This document shows, in pieces, positions 7,222 through 15,349 of a DNA stretch of 16,373 nucleotides. Each line of letters starts with the position of its first letter. Within the stretch, counting starts at the first letter, position 1. The translations under genes and the position numbers were made by a program. A model generated the notes under the pieces. That model saw nothing but the letters and a program-made list of their open reading frames with translations. It searched no databases and was not told where the DNA came from. The DNA is from Gammaproteobacteria bacterium (lineage in GTDB: Bacteria; Pseudomonadota; Gammaproteobacteria; Pseudomonadales; JAUIKI01): positions 1 through 16,373 of the forward strand of contig JAUIKI010000006.1 in the NCBI GenBank assembly GCA_030430875.1. Direction: 5' to 3'.

Positions 7222-7288
7222 AACAAGTTTATGCTTGCCATGAAATCTTTGGGGGTTTAACTTACAATTTTTTGATGCTTTAGCCGTG

Positions 7289-7301
7289 AATCGGCCCGAT
7301 T
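7289..7301 (+). repeat. 13-base palindrome in the secA leader
   Basis: AATCGG-C-CCGATT is a perfect, relatively GC-rich dyad in an AT-rich leader, about 80 bases before the secA start. It could be a protein-binding site or, with flanking bases, part of an RNA structure. No secM-like ORF with an arrest peptide was found upstream of secA, so any SecA control here would differ from the E. coli arrangement. Confidence 0.25.
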
Positions 7302-7381
7302 AACCTGCCTGATTCTGTCAATCATTACAAGAGAAATTTTAAGTTAACAAGAATTTATCACATAACTAGCTGGCGTTATCA

Positions 7382-10105
7382 ATGATTACAAAATTAGTTA
7401 AAAAAACATTTGGAACAAAAAATGACCGTGAAGTTAAGCGGTTAAAAAAATTGGTTAATCAGGTCAATCAGCTGGAAGAAGAAATATCTGGTTTGTCGGA
7501 TGATGCTTTGGCATCGAAAACAGCTGAGTTTAAAGAGCGACTCTCCGGTGGTGAAACGCTTGATCAGCTTTTGCCAAGTGCGTTTGCTGTGGTTCGTGAG
7601 GTGTCAAAACGCGTGATGAAAATGCGCCATTTTGATGTGCAATTAATTGGTGGCATGGTTTTGCATTCAGGGAAAATTTCTGAAATGCGCACGGGCGAAG
7701 GTAAAACTCTGGTTGCCACTCTGCCTGCTTATCTCAATGCACTGACAGGCAAAGGGGTGCACGTTGTCACTGTCACTGATTATCTAGCAAAACGTGATGC
7801 AAATTGGATGCGCCCAATTTATGAATTTTTAGGCTTGACAGTTGGAGTGGTTTTGTCAGGTCAAGATCATGAAACTAAAAAACAGGCGTATGTAGCAGAT
7901 ATCACTTATGGCACTAACAATGAATATGGTTTTGACTACTTGCGCGATAACATGGCATTTCGTGCTGAAGATAAAGTGCAGCGATATTTGAATTTTGCAA
8001 TTATTGATGAGGTTGATTCAATTTTAATTGATGAGGCACGCACGCCCCTGATTATTTCGGGTCCATCAGATGACTCATCTGAGCTTTATAAGAAAATTAA
8101 TCAAATTATTCCTGGACTGCGGGTGCATACTGAAGAGACTCCGGGTGATTTTACCATTGACGAAAAAGGTCGAAATGTAGAACTAACAGAAGAAGGTCAT
8201 GAGCACGTCGAGAATTTGTTGACTGATGCTGGACTTTTATCGTCTGATGACAGTTTGTATGCTCCAACTAATTTAGGATTGCTACATCATGTGCATGCTG
8301 CATTGCGCGCACATCATGTGTTTCAAAAAGGTGTCGATTATATTGTCGAAAATGATGAAGTCATCATTATTGATGAGCACACTGGACGTAAAATGACGGG
8401 TAGACGCTGGTCAGATGGCTTGCATCAAGCTGTAGAAGCCAAAGAAAATGCACATATTCAGCAAGAAAGTCAAACATTTGCCTCAATTACTTTTCAAAAC
8501 TATTTCCGTCTATATGACAAGCTTTCTGGTATGACGGGAACCGCTGATACTGAAGCCTTTGAGTTTCATCAAATTTATGGACTTGATGTGGTTGTGATTC
8601 CTACTCACAAGCCAATGGTTCGAAAAGATATGAATGATTTGATTTATCTTACTGTGGAAGAAAAGTTTGAAGCAGTTATTCAATCTATTAAAGAAGCAGT
8701 TGAGCGAAAACAGCCAGTGTTAGTTGGTACTGTTTCTATTGAAATTTCAGAGTTTTTGTCAAGTTTGCTGACAAAAGCCAAGATAAAACACAGCGTGTTG
8801 AACGCAAAATTCCATGAAAAAGAGGCTGAAATTATATCTCAAGCTGGAATGCAGGGAGCTGTCACTATTGCGACTAATATGGCAGGTCGAGGTACAGATA
8901 TTGTTTTAGGTGGTAGTTGGGAAGCAGAAGTTGCTAACCTTGATAATCCAACTGCAGATCAAATTGAAAACATTAAATCACAATGGCGAAAGCGCAATAA
9001 AGATGTTCTTGATGCAGGTGGTTTATATGTTATTGGTACAGAACGACATGAGTCAAGACGAATAGATAATCAATTGCGAGGTAGATCAGGGCGTCAAGGT
9101 GATCCAGGGATGACTCGATTTTATTTATCGCTTCAAGATCGTTTGATGCGAATTTTTGCATCAGAACGAATTGGTAAATTGATGCAAGTATTAGGGATGG
9201 AAAAAGGAGAAGCCATTGAATCACAAATGGTGACGAAGTCTATTGAGAAAGCACAACGCAAAGTCGAAGGCCATAATTTCGATATTCGGAAACAGTTGTT
9301 GGAATATGATGATGTTGCTAATGATCAGCGTCGAATTATTTATAAACAGCGTAATGAATTAATGAATTCCAGTGATATTTCGTCAAATATTAAACCCATG
9401 CGTGAGGCGGTGATTAACGAGGTTATTAGCCGGTTTGTGCCGCCGCAAAGTTTTGATGAGCAGTGGGATATTCCTGAACTCGAAAAATATTTAGCGTCAG
9501 AATTTGGTTGTCAAATACCAATTCAAACCTGGTTAGACGAAGATAATAATATGCATGAGGAAATATTACGAAAACGTATTATTGAACAAATAGAAGCAAT
9601 TTATAAAGAGAAGGAAAAAATTGTAGGTGAGGAGAATATCCGCTCATTTGAAAAACAAATTATGCTGCAGGTTTTGGATACACTTTGGAAAGAACATCTG
9701 GCAACCATGGATCATTTGCGTCAGGGTATTCACTTGCGGGGTTATGCGCAAAAAAATCCTAAACAAGAGTATAAGCGTGAGGCATTTAATTTATTTCAGT
9801 CATTGCTAACAAATTTGCAGCAAAATGTAATTCGAATTTTATCTCGAGTTGAAATCAAGCAAGATGATTTAGCTGAGTTACAAAAACAGCAAGAAGAAAA
9901 TGAGAGAAAAGCAAAGGAAAAAATGCAGTTAGAGCATCCTAAAATGCATGCTGCAGCGCAGGCTAATCAAGACAAAGTTGGCGATGATAAAATGAAGCCT
10001 AAGGCTCAGCCTCAGCGGCGTTCTCAACCAAAAGTCGGTCGTAATGAGCCTTGTCCATGTGGCTCAGGTAAGAAGTATAAGCATTGTCATGGACATATTG
10101 GGTAA
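7382..10105 (+). CDS. secA: Preprotein translocase ATPase SecA
   Basis: Motor ATPase that drives preproteins through SecYEG at the inner membrane. The 907-residue length is normal (E. coli 901). Walker A is MRTGEGKTL (Gly105-Thr109) and Walker B is IIDEVDSILIDEARTP (Asp209 onward). The preprotein-binding region, NBD2 with TNMAGRGTDIVLGG and GRSGRQGDPG, and the helical scaffold follow. The C-terminus keeps the zinc-binding tail with Cys891, Cys893, Cys902 and His903 (EPCPCGSGKKYKHCHG), which binds SecB and phospholipid. A Lys/Gln-rich linker precedes the tail (about 855-885). The start lacks a strong Shine-Dalgarno, but MITKLVKKTFGTKNDRE matches the expected SecA N-terminus. Confidence 0.99.
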   Translation: MITKLVKKTFGTKNDREVKRLKKLVNQVNQLEEEISGLSDDALASKTAEFKERLSGGETLDQLLPSAFAVVREVSKRVMKMRHFDVQLIGGMVLHSGKISEMRTGEGKTLVATLPAYLNALTGKGVHVVTVTDYLAKRDANWMRPIYEFLGLTVGVVLSGQDHETKKQAYVADITYGTNNEYGFDYLRDNMAFRAEDKVQRYLNFAIIDEVDSILIDEARTPLIISGPSDDSSELYKKINQIIPGLRVHTEETPGDFTIDEKGRNVELTEEGHEHVENLLTDAGLLSSDDSLYAPTNLGLLHHVHAALRAHHVFQKGVDYIVENDEVIIIDEHTGRKMTGRRWSDGLHQAVEAKENAHIQQESQTFASITFQNYFRLYDKLSGMTGTADTEAFEFHQIYGLDVVVIPTHKPMVRKDMNDLIYLTVEEKFEAVIQSIKEAVERKQPVLVGTVSIEISEFLSSLLTKAKIKHSVLNAKFHEKEAEIISQAGMQGAVTIATNMAGRGTDIVLGGSWEAEVANLDNPTADQIENIKSQWRKRNKDVLDAGGLYVIGTERHESRRIDNQLRGRSGRQGDPGMTRFYLSLQDRLMRIFASERIGKLMQVLGMEKGEAIESQMVTKSIEKAQRKVEGHNFDIRKQLLEYDDVANDQRRIIYKQRNELMNSSDISSNIKPMREAVINEVISRFVPPQSFDEQWDIPELEKYLASEFGCQIPIQTWLDEDNNMHEEILRKRIIEQIEAIYKEKEKIVGEENIRSFEKQIMLQVLDTLWKEHLATMDHLRQGIHLRGYAQKNPKQEYKREAFNLFQSLLTNLQQNVIRILSRVEIKQDDLAELQKQQEENERKAKEKMQLEHPKMHAAAQANQDKVGDDKMKPKAQPQRRSQPKVGRNEPCPCGSGKKYKHCHGHIG

Positions 10106-10127
10106 ATGTTGGTTGTAAACGATTGCG

Positions 10128-10191
10128 AAGTGACAGAAGACCACGGTTTCACCTGTGGATAAATGAAGAGCCAGAATTCATTGCGTCACTT
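10128..10191 (+). terminator. Possible structured 3' end of secA
   Basis: AAGTGAC (10128-10134) can pair with GTCACTT (10185-10191), enclosing a smaller CCAC/GTGG hairpin (10141-10158). It begins 22 bases after the secA stop codon. Only a short T-run (TTTT) follows, so it is not a classical terminator. A fold prediction would decide whether the outer stem is stable. Confidence 0.25.
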
Positions 10192-10287
10192 TTGGGCATT
10201 GAAGAGATTTGAATTTTGGGTCAGCGAGGCTGTAACAGTAAGGTCACGGATTTACCAGTGAAAATTTACTCATTATGAGGTTTATGA

Positions 10288-11496
10288 ATGCGGTTATCGG
10301 ATGTTTTGCTACCTATTCGTGGCGTTAAGCTTGGAGCATGTGCGGCTGGAATTAAAAAAAATAATGCACTTGATCTAGCTATATTTCAACTTGCAGAAAA
10401 CACAACGACTGCAGCAGTCTTTACTCAAAATGTATTTTGTGCAGCCCCTGTTGTGATAGCAAAATCACACCTAAATCAAACATCGCCACAATATTTATTG
10501 ATCAATAGTGGTAATGCAAATGCTGGCCTTGGTGAGAATGGTATTAAAGCAGCATTATCAAGTTGTGAAGCTATAGCAACCTGTGGAAAAATTGATGCAA
10601 GGAAAGTGTTACCATTTTCTACTGGTGTGATTGGTGAGCCACTTCCTGTTGAAAAAATTAATCATGTTATTCCTGAATTATTGCAGACACTTGCTGATGA
10701 TAATTGGCAGGAAGTGATGATGGCAATCATGACGACGGATACAAAACCCAAAGGTGCATCTGTTAGCTTTGATTTAGATGGCGAGAATGTGACAATGACT
10801 GGCATTGCCAAAGGCTCTGGGATGATTCACCCTAATATGGCAACTATGTTGGCATTTGTTGGGACAGATATAAATATTGATGCTGTTATTTTGCAACATA
10901 TATTAAACGATTGTGTTAAAGAATCATTTAATCGCATTAGTGTTGATGGTGATACGTCAACAAATGATGCCTGTGTCATAATGGCAACAGGAAAAGTGGC
11001 TCATCCTAAAATTACAAAGGCTGATACAGCGTTATATCAACGTGTAAAAGATGCCGTAAAAATGCTTTGTCAACACCTTGCTAAAGCAATTATTTATGAT
11101 GGGGAAGGGGCAACAAAGTTTGTTACCGTTCGGGTAAATGGCGGTAAAAATTCTGATGAATGTCTAGCTGTTGCGAATACTGTTGCTGGCTCACCTTTAT
11201 TGAAAACTGCGTTGTTTGCCAGTGATCCAAACTGGGGAAGAATTTTAGCAGCTGTAGGTCGCGCTCCTGTTTCTATGCTAGACCCTAATAAAATTTCGAT
11301 TTACTTAGGCGATGTTTTAGTGGTTGAGAATGGTCAGCGTGCTGCAAGCTATAATGAAGCACTCGGCGTTGCTGCTTTTAAAAATCCTGAAATCACTATC
11401 AAGATTTTTCTTGGGAGAGGAGATGCATCTGATGTGGTTTGGACTAGTGATCTCTCTTATGATTATGTGAAAATAAACGCGGAATATCGCACCTAA
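10288..11496 (+). CDS. argJ: Bifunctional glutamate N-acetyltransferase / ornithine acetyltransferase ArgJ
   Basis: Recycles the acetyl group in arginine biosynthesis: transfers acetyl from N-acetylornithine to glutamate, and in bifunctional forms also uses acetyl-CoA. At 402 residues it has normal length. The self-cleavage site is intact in KGSGMIHPNMATMLAF: cleavage before Thr186 produces alpha and beta chains and frees the catalytic threonine. Other family blocks are INSGNANAGLGENG, LPFSTGVIGEPLP and SDPNWGRILAAVGRA. The start at 10288 follows a GAGG Shine-Dalgarno (10277-10280) by 7 bases. It lies 182 bases after secA and 24 bases before the GST gene, so it may be co-transcribed with the latter. 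Whether it is mono- or bifunctional cannot be told from sequence alone. Confidence 0.97.
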   Translation: MRLSDVLLPIRGVKLGACAAGIKKNNALDLAIFQLAENTTTAAVFTQNVFCAAPVVIAKSHLNQTSPQYLLINSGNANAGLGENGIKAALSSCEAIATCGKIDARKVLPFSTGVIGEPLPVEKINHVIPELLQTLADDNWQEVMMAIMTTDTKPKGASVSFDLDGENVTMTGIAKGSGMIHPNMATMLAFVGTDINIDAVILQHILNDCVKESFNRISVDGDTSTNDACVIMATGKVAHPKITKADTALYQRVKDAVKMLCQHLAKAIIYDGEGATKFVTVRVNGGKNSDECLAVANTVAGSPLLKTALFASDPNWGRILAAVGRAPVSMLDPNKISIYLGDVLVVENGQRAASYNEALGVAAFKNPEITIKIFLGRGDASDVVWTSDLSYDYVKINAEYRT

Positions 11497-11520
11497 TTTT
11501 TTTAACTAAGAAAAAATAAC

Positions 11521-12141
11521 ATGAAATTATATTATCTTCCCGGATCGTGTGCTCTTGCCGTCCACATTGTTTTGGAATGGTTGGAAGTTCCTTGTGAATA
11601 TGTGCAGCTAGCAAGAGGACAAACACAAACACCAGAATTTGTAGCAATAAACCCCGCAGCTAAGGTGCCAGCATTGCAATTAGATGATGGGGAAATATTC
11701 ACAGAAACTGAAGCAATTTTGTTGTATTTAGCTGAAAAGTTTCCAGATAGAAAATTAGGGCCAAGTTCAAATATTGACGCACGATATCAATTTTATCGCT
11801 GGCTTTCATATCTCACAGGTGATGTTCATCCAGCCTTTTATCCTTATTTTAACCCGCAACGATATTTGCCTGATGAAACTATACATGCAGCATTGCGCGC
11901 CCAAGCTGCTATCGAACTTGGGCGATATTTTGATGTGCTTGATATGACATTGAAAAATAATGAGTGGTTTGTTGAATCAAGAAAAACTGTGTTGGATGCT
12001 TATCTTTTCGTATTTTGTCGTTGGCTTAAATCAATTCAAGAATCATTGGAGGCTTATCCCAATCTTAAGCGTTACTATCAAAGGTTGGGGCAGGATGTTG
12101 GTGTGTTGACAGCTCTTGAAGAAGAGAGCATAAATTTATAA
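11521..12141 (+). CDS. Glutathione S-transferase, beta class-like
   Basis: A 206-residue cytosolic GST. The N-terminal thioredoxin-like domain begins MKLYYLPGSCALA, where Cys10 sits at the position of the beta-class active-site cysteine that forms a mixed disulfide with glutathione. NPAAKVPALQLDDG supplies the cis-proline (VPAL) and FTETEAILLYLAEKFP supplies the glutathione gamma-glutamyl contact. The all-helical C-terminal domain begins near residue 85 and contains the N-capping Ser/Thr-x-x-Asp type motif around VLDAYLFVF. Substrate is unknown; such proteins act in detoxification and disulfide chemistry. It follows argJ by 24 bases with only a weak ribosome binding site, suggesting a shared transcript. 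Confidence 0.92.
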   Translation: MKLYYLPGSCALAVHIVLEWLEVPCEYVQLARGQTQTPEFVAINPAAKVPALQLDDGEIFTETEAILLYLAEKFPDRKLGPSSNIDARYQFYRWLSYLTGDVHPAFYPYFNPQRYLPDETIHAALRAQAAIELGRYFDVLDMTLKNNEWFVESRKTVLDAYLFVFCRWLKSIQESLEAYPNLKRYYQRLGQDVGVLTALEEESINL

Positions 12142-12366
12142 TTTTATTTAGCAAAATATTTTTATTGCTATTCATAGTTATCTAGATCGGGAGTTTTGCA
12201 ATAAATCTTCCATTTTATGCTTTAGTCTGAATCATTTTTTCCTATTTTTTCTTCCATTACTGCTTGTTGCAATGTTCTCAATGTAAAAATTTGCTAACAA
12301 AGCGGGTGGTTTCTGTTATACAGTTCGTGTTGAAAATTAATTTTTTTTATTAGTATTAAAATTAAA

Positions 12367-12395
12367 TTGACTTCATTCTATTTGATAGCTATTCT
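12367..12395 (+). promoter_or_regulatory. Putative sigma70 promoter of the peroxidase gene
   Basis: TTGACT (12367-12372, 5 of 6 to the -35 consensus) is followed by exactly 17 bases and TATTCT (12390-12395, 4 of 6 to the -10). Transcription would start near 12402, a few bases before the first possible start codon at 12419. Confidence 0.5.
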
Positions 12396-12402
12396 CATTA
12401 AC
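12384..12402 (+). promoter_or_regulatory. Fur-box-like operator overlapping the -10
   Basis: The 19 bases from GATAGC to TTAAC match the classical 19-base Fur consensus at 13 positions and cover the -10 element and predicted start point of the peroxidase promoter. That position would allow iron-dependent repression. The match was counted by eye, and AT-rich DNA inflates such matches. Confidence 0.4.
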
Positions 12403-12418
12403 GCCTTTCATATCAGCT

Positions 12419-13627
12419 ATGCAGCACATGTTTTTTACAAAAAACAGCTATATTTTATTCAAAATGCTAAAAAATTTGTGGTTCGGTTTTTGTTTTTCTT
12501 TTGTTTGTCATGCTGTGTCATTTGCTAGTGATGCAGGAAGTGCTGCGCCATTTTCTACAAAAGCTCAGTTGGGAATGCAGATTTTTTTTGATGTTGGTTT
12601 ATCATCACCTCCGGGACAATCATGCGCGAGTTGCCATGCGTTGCAACAAGCATTTAGTGCCCCTGATCAATCTCAGCCAACAGCAAAAGGTGCTGTTTTA
12701 GGTCGATTTGGCAGTCGGAACGTGCCAAGTATTATGTATGCTGCATTTGTTCCGCAACTGCATCATGACTCGAAAGAAAATGTTTTTGTTGGAGGGCTAT
12801 TCTTAGATGGTCGCGAGCCTACGCTGGAATCGCAATCTACAAAACCATTAATGAGTCCGCTTGAAATGGGGAATGACTCAAAGTCAGAGGTGATTGAAAA
12901 ATTAAAAGCGAGTCATTATGCCGCGCTTTTCAAAAGAGTATACGATGAACATGTATTTGAAAATGTTGATAAAACCTTTGTTTATTTAGCTGAAGCAATT
13001 GCTGAATTTGAACGTAGTCGAGTGTTTTCTCCATTTACGTCGAAATATGATTTTTATTTACAAGGCAGGGTGGATCTGACAGCTTCCGAAAAGCGTGGCC
13101 TAGCTATTTTTGAACAAGAAGATAAAGGTAATTGTGCGGCTTGCCATCCCAATCAACCAGATGCTGAAGGAAATCCTCCGTTATTTACCGATTTTACGTA
13201 TGATAATCTAGGGTTGCCAAAGAATCCTGAAAATCCATTTTATGATATTGATTTGGAGTTTAATCCAAACGGAGAGGGTTTTATTGATAAAGGTTTGGGG
13301 TCTGTGATTCATGATGAAAAAGAAAACGGTAAGTTTCGTGTTCCCACATTAAGAAACATTGCTATGACAGCACCCTATACGCACAATGGTTTTTTTAAAA
13401 CCCTTAAAGGGGTAATAGAGTTTTATAATGAGCGTGATAAAAAATCTTTTTGCAAAAATACACAACTGATCGAAAAACAAGTGCTGCACAAAAACTGTTG
13501 GCCATTGCCAGAGGTTGCTGAAAATATAAATCAAGATGAGTTGGGTGATTTGGAACTCACTGAACAAGAAATCGATGACTTAATTAATTTTCTAAATACT
13601 CTGACAGATGGATATGTCTTGAAGTGA
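12419..13627 (+). CDS. Secreted di-haem cytochrome c peroxidase / MauG-like protein
   Basis: Periplasmic di-haem c-type protein of the bacterial cytochrome c peroxidase/MauG superfamily, which reduces hydrogen peroxide or performs haem-based oxidation. Two haem sites are visible: CASCH (Cys69-His73) and CAACH (Cys239-His243), each in its own cytochrome c domain. Typical blocks are the GSRNVPSIMYAAF region, FLDGREPTLESQ, MSPLEMGN, and FRVPTLRNIAMTAPYTHNG with the conserved Pro-Tyr-x-His-x-Gly. The protein is 402 residues from the first ATG. The likelier start may be 12464, since MLKNLWFGFCFSFVCHAVSF is a compact signal peptide. None of the three candidate ATGs (12419, 12428, 12464) has a Shine-Dalgarno. 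A promoter with a Fur-like site lies just upstream. Peroxidase versus MauG-type oxidase cannot be decided from sequence. Confidence 0.9.
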   Translation: MQHMFFTKNSYILFKMLKNLWFGFCFSFVCHAVSFASDAGSAAPFSTKAQLGMQIFFDVGLSSPPGQSCASCHALQQAFSAPDQSQPTAKGAVLGRFGSRNVPSIMYAAFVPQLHHDSKENVFVGGLFLDGREPTLESQSTKPLMSPLEMGNDSKSEVIEKLKASHYAALFKRVYDEHVFENVDKTFVYLAEAIAEFERSRVFSPFTSKYDFYLQGRVDLTASEKRGLAIFEQEDKGNCAACHPNQPDAEGNPPLFTDFTYDNLGLPKNPENPFYDIDLEFNPNGEGFIDKGLGSVIHDEKENGKFRVPTLRNIAMTAPYTHNGFFKTLKGVIEFYNERDKKSFCKNTQLIEKQVLHKNCWPLPEVAENINQDELGDLELTEQEIDDLINFLNTLTDGYVLK

Positions 13628-13798
13628 TGTTTGTGTATTATATTGTCTTTATTTTACTAATTGATTTTGTTTGTGTGTGAATAGATCCGCTAGTGGAAAA
13701 ATAATGATCTGTTTATTCATGGATTTGTCAAATCAAATACCTATTATGCATTTTATGTACAAAAATTTTCATTAAGTTGATTGTGCAAGCCTGCTTTA

Positions 13799-13821
13799 TT
13801 CATGTGGCGCTATGTCACGTG
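13799..13821. repeat. Inverted repeat upstream of the cysteine-hydrolase-like gene
   Basis: TCATGTG and CACGTGA form a 7-base inverted repeat with one wobble and a 9-base spacer, about 65 bases before the next gene. It may be an operator or a weak hairpin at the end of the peroxidase transcript; it has no T-tract. The surrounding 255 bases hold no other clear feature. Confidence 0.25.
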
Positions 13822-13885
13822 AATGGTGCTGAGTTGAAACGTTGATTTTTTTGATAATAAAGTAATGTATTAAATAGGAAGTTTG

Positions 13886-14587
13886 ATGAAAACATTTACG
13901 GATCATGCAGTAGAAAAAATGATAGATTTATATAATAATCATTCTCATGAAGTTGGAATTCAGCTAAAAAAATCTGACCCTAAGACATATAAAAACTATG
14001 AATCCACAGATTGTGTTACCTATGTGTTGAATGTGTTAAGTTATGCCTTTCAGCAAATGGGTAATCCTTCAGCTGGAAAAAAAGCATTTAATGTCGGTGC
14101 AAAAGGAACCAATTTAGCAAAGTATCTGGTGAATACGCATGGTTGGAAAGGAATATACATCAATCCAGATGTTAAGCACCCGTTTGATGCCAGTGACGAA
14201 CACACTTATTCATATCACATAGTAAATAAAAAATGTACGTACTATGGTGTGCCAGTTAATTATAAAGTTGTGAACTATCGTCCAACATCAAAAACAGATC
14301 ATAATTTTCAAGTATTAAACAAAACAGCACCCATGACTGACTTGAATCCAATTGATTACTTTAGTTTGATAACTGTTAGGCTTGGTGTTGGTATATCTCG
14401 TGGTGGGAGCCATACCTGGCTATTCTCCCGAGGAATGGTCTATGAAGTGCATTGGGATAGTATAGGTGCTGGTTTGTATGAAGCATCTCCATTATTAACG
14501 TATGAGTGGCTAAGTGGAGCAATTTTTGTTCCTAAGGAGCAAGCATTTAGCTATTTTAGAGGCTCGTCAATACTCAAGTGCAATTAG
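13886..14587 (+). CDS. Uncharacterised protein resembling an NlpC/P60- or papain-type cysteine hydrolase
   Basis: A 233-residue protein that I do not recognise as a named family. The start at 13886 follows AGGA (13876-13879) by 6 bases. Two motifs suggest a cysteine-hydrolase fold: STDCVTYVLNVLSYAF with a candidate nucleophile Cys43 at the head of a helix, and RGGSHTWLFSRGMVYEVHWD with candidate catalytic His176 and, 13 residues on, His189 or Asp191. The second block has the 'His - strand - turn - strand - polar residue' layout of NlpC/P60 enzymes, though the Cys-His spacing (133 residues) is longer than usual and implies an insertion. There is no signal peptide or membrane segment. A small lipoprotein gene follows after four bases. 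Possible roles include a peptidoglycan amidase or a secreted effector; both are inference. Confidence 0.65.
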   Translation: MKTFTDHAVEKMIDLYNNHSHEVGIQLKKSDPKTYKNYESTDCVTYVLNVLSYAFQQMGNPSAGKKAFNVGAKGTNLAKYLVNTHGWKGIYINPDVKHPFDASDEHTYSYHIVNKKCTYYGVPVNYKVVNYRPTSKTDHNFQVLNKTAPMTDLNPIDYFSLITVRLGVGISRGGSHTWLFSRGMVYEVHWDSIGAGLYEASPLLTYEWLSGAIFVPKEQAFSYFRGSSILKCN

Positions 14588-14591
14588 TCTG

Positions 14592-14984
14592 ATGAAACGA
14601 TTATTATTAGTTTTTTCTTTAGGGCTGTTGATGGGATGTGCTAGTCACAATTCTCAGCAGATGGTAGTGCTTGATTATGATGATTTTGGTCCACAGGTGA
14701 TTGCCAATGAAGTGCTTGGAATGGCATGGTGGCAGTGGGATAACCACGGTGATTCTAGGCACAGAAATTATGATGTTAATGTTATTGTGTATCGATACGT
14801 GGCTTTGAAAGATGTAGCTAGCCAGTATCCTGTCAACGTTGAAAAAAAAATTGATTTCAGATACCTTCACTATCAAAAAGCCTTAGACTATTTGGATGAA
14901 AAAATTGCTGAAAATGCCATTGAAGCAGTGACAGAGACATTAAGAAAAACACGAGAGAAAATTATTAAGGAGCTGGGCCGTTAA
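14592..14984 (+). CDS. Small predicted outer-membrane lipoprotein, partner of the preceding gene
   Basis: A 130-residue protein of no family I can name. The start at 14592 gives a classic lipoprotein signal: MKR, a hydrophobic stretch, then LLMGC with acylated Cys16. Ala at +2 (no Asp) predicts sorting to the outer membrane. The ORF extends in frame to 14514, but that would bury the signal and overlap the upstream gene. The mature part has an aromatic patch, GMAWWQWDNHGD (about 43-54), a predicted beta segment (VNVIVYRYVAL) and a helical, charged C-terminus (about 95-130). It follows the cysteine-hydrolase-like gene by 4 bases with no strong ribosome binding site, so the two are likely translationally coupled. 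An immunity or accessory role is possible. Confidence 0.7.
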   Translation: MKRLLLVFSLGLLMGCASHNSQQMVVLDYDDFGPQVIANEVLGMAWWQWDNHGDSRHRNYDVNVIVYRYVALKDVASQYPVNVEKKIDFRYLHYQKALDYLDEKIAENAIEAVTETLRKTREKIIKELGR

Positions 14985-15300
14985 GCATTGGCCGTATTGT
15001 TGATGCACTGACATTTTTGCAAGAAAGTTTCAGCTATAAATTCTTAGTCATAAAAAACAGCAAAGAAAAAGGCTAGAACAAACATCAAGTCAATGGTTGA
15101 GTAACAAAATTTAACGATAAAATGATAGCTAGCAGTTGGTGAATTCGATGCTGAAAACAAGCTTTTTCTAGTTACCTTCAAGTTTTTAAATTGTTAGGAC
15201 AATGGTCTTGCGCTATAGTTTTTGAAGCTAATTAGACACCCAGTTTGGTTTTGGTTGATGCATGTTCGGCGATATAACTCTAAGGGTTTTAGTATCAAAG
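14985..15300. other. Intergenic region with no recognised gene
   Basis: About 315 AT-rich bases between the lipoprotein gene (plus) and the terminator of the minus-strand GIGGTG gene. I found no ORF with a ribosome binding site, no tRNA-like fold and no clear terminator for the plus-strand pair. Confidence 0.5.
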
Positions 15301-15340
15301 CGACAAAACAAACCACCTAACAAGTGTGTTAGGTGGTTTG
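15301..15340 (-). terminator. Strong rho-independent terminator of the GIGGTG gene
   Basis: Bases 15309-15322 and 15327-15340 form a perfect 14-base-pair stem with a 4-base loop (AGTG on the plus strand). Read on the minus strand, the stem is followed by TTTTGTCG, a usable T-tract. It ends the minus-strand gene whose stop is 10 bases away at 15350. On the plus strand no T-run follows, so it is probably one-directional. Confidence 0.85.
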
Positions 15341-15349
15341 GTGGAAAGA

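Noticed and set aside
7230..7259. Nine-codon ORF in the secA leader as a regulatory peptide
   Set aside because: It has no Shine-Dalgarno, no arrest-like sequence and is within chance expectation for AT-rich DNA.
14514..14591. Longer N-terminus for the lipoprotein gene
   Set aside because: It would overlap the end of the upstream gene and place a 26-residue extension before a complete lipoprotein signal.
14619..14876. 85-codon minus-strand ORF opposite the small lipoprotein gene
   Set aside because: The plus-strand frame has a lipoprotein signal and is coupled to the gene before it; the antisense frame shows no motif or RBS.
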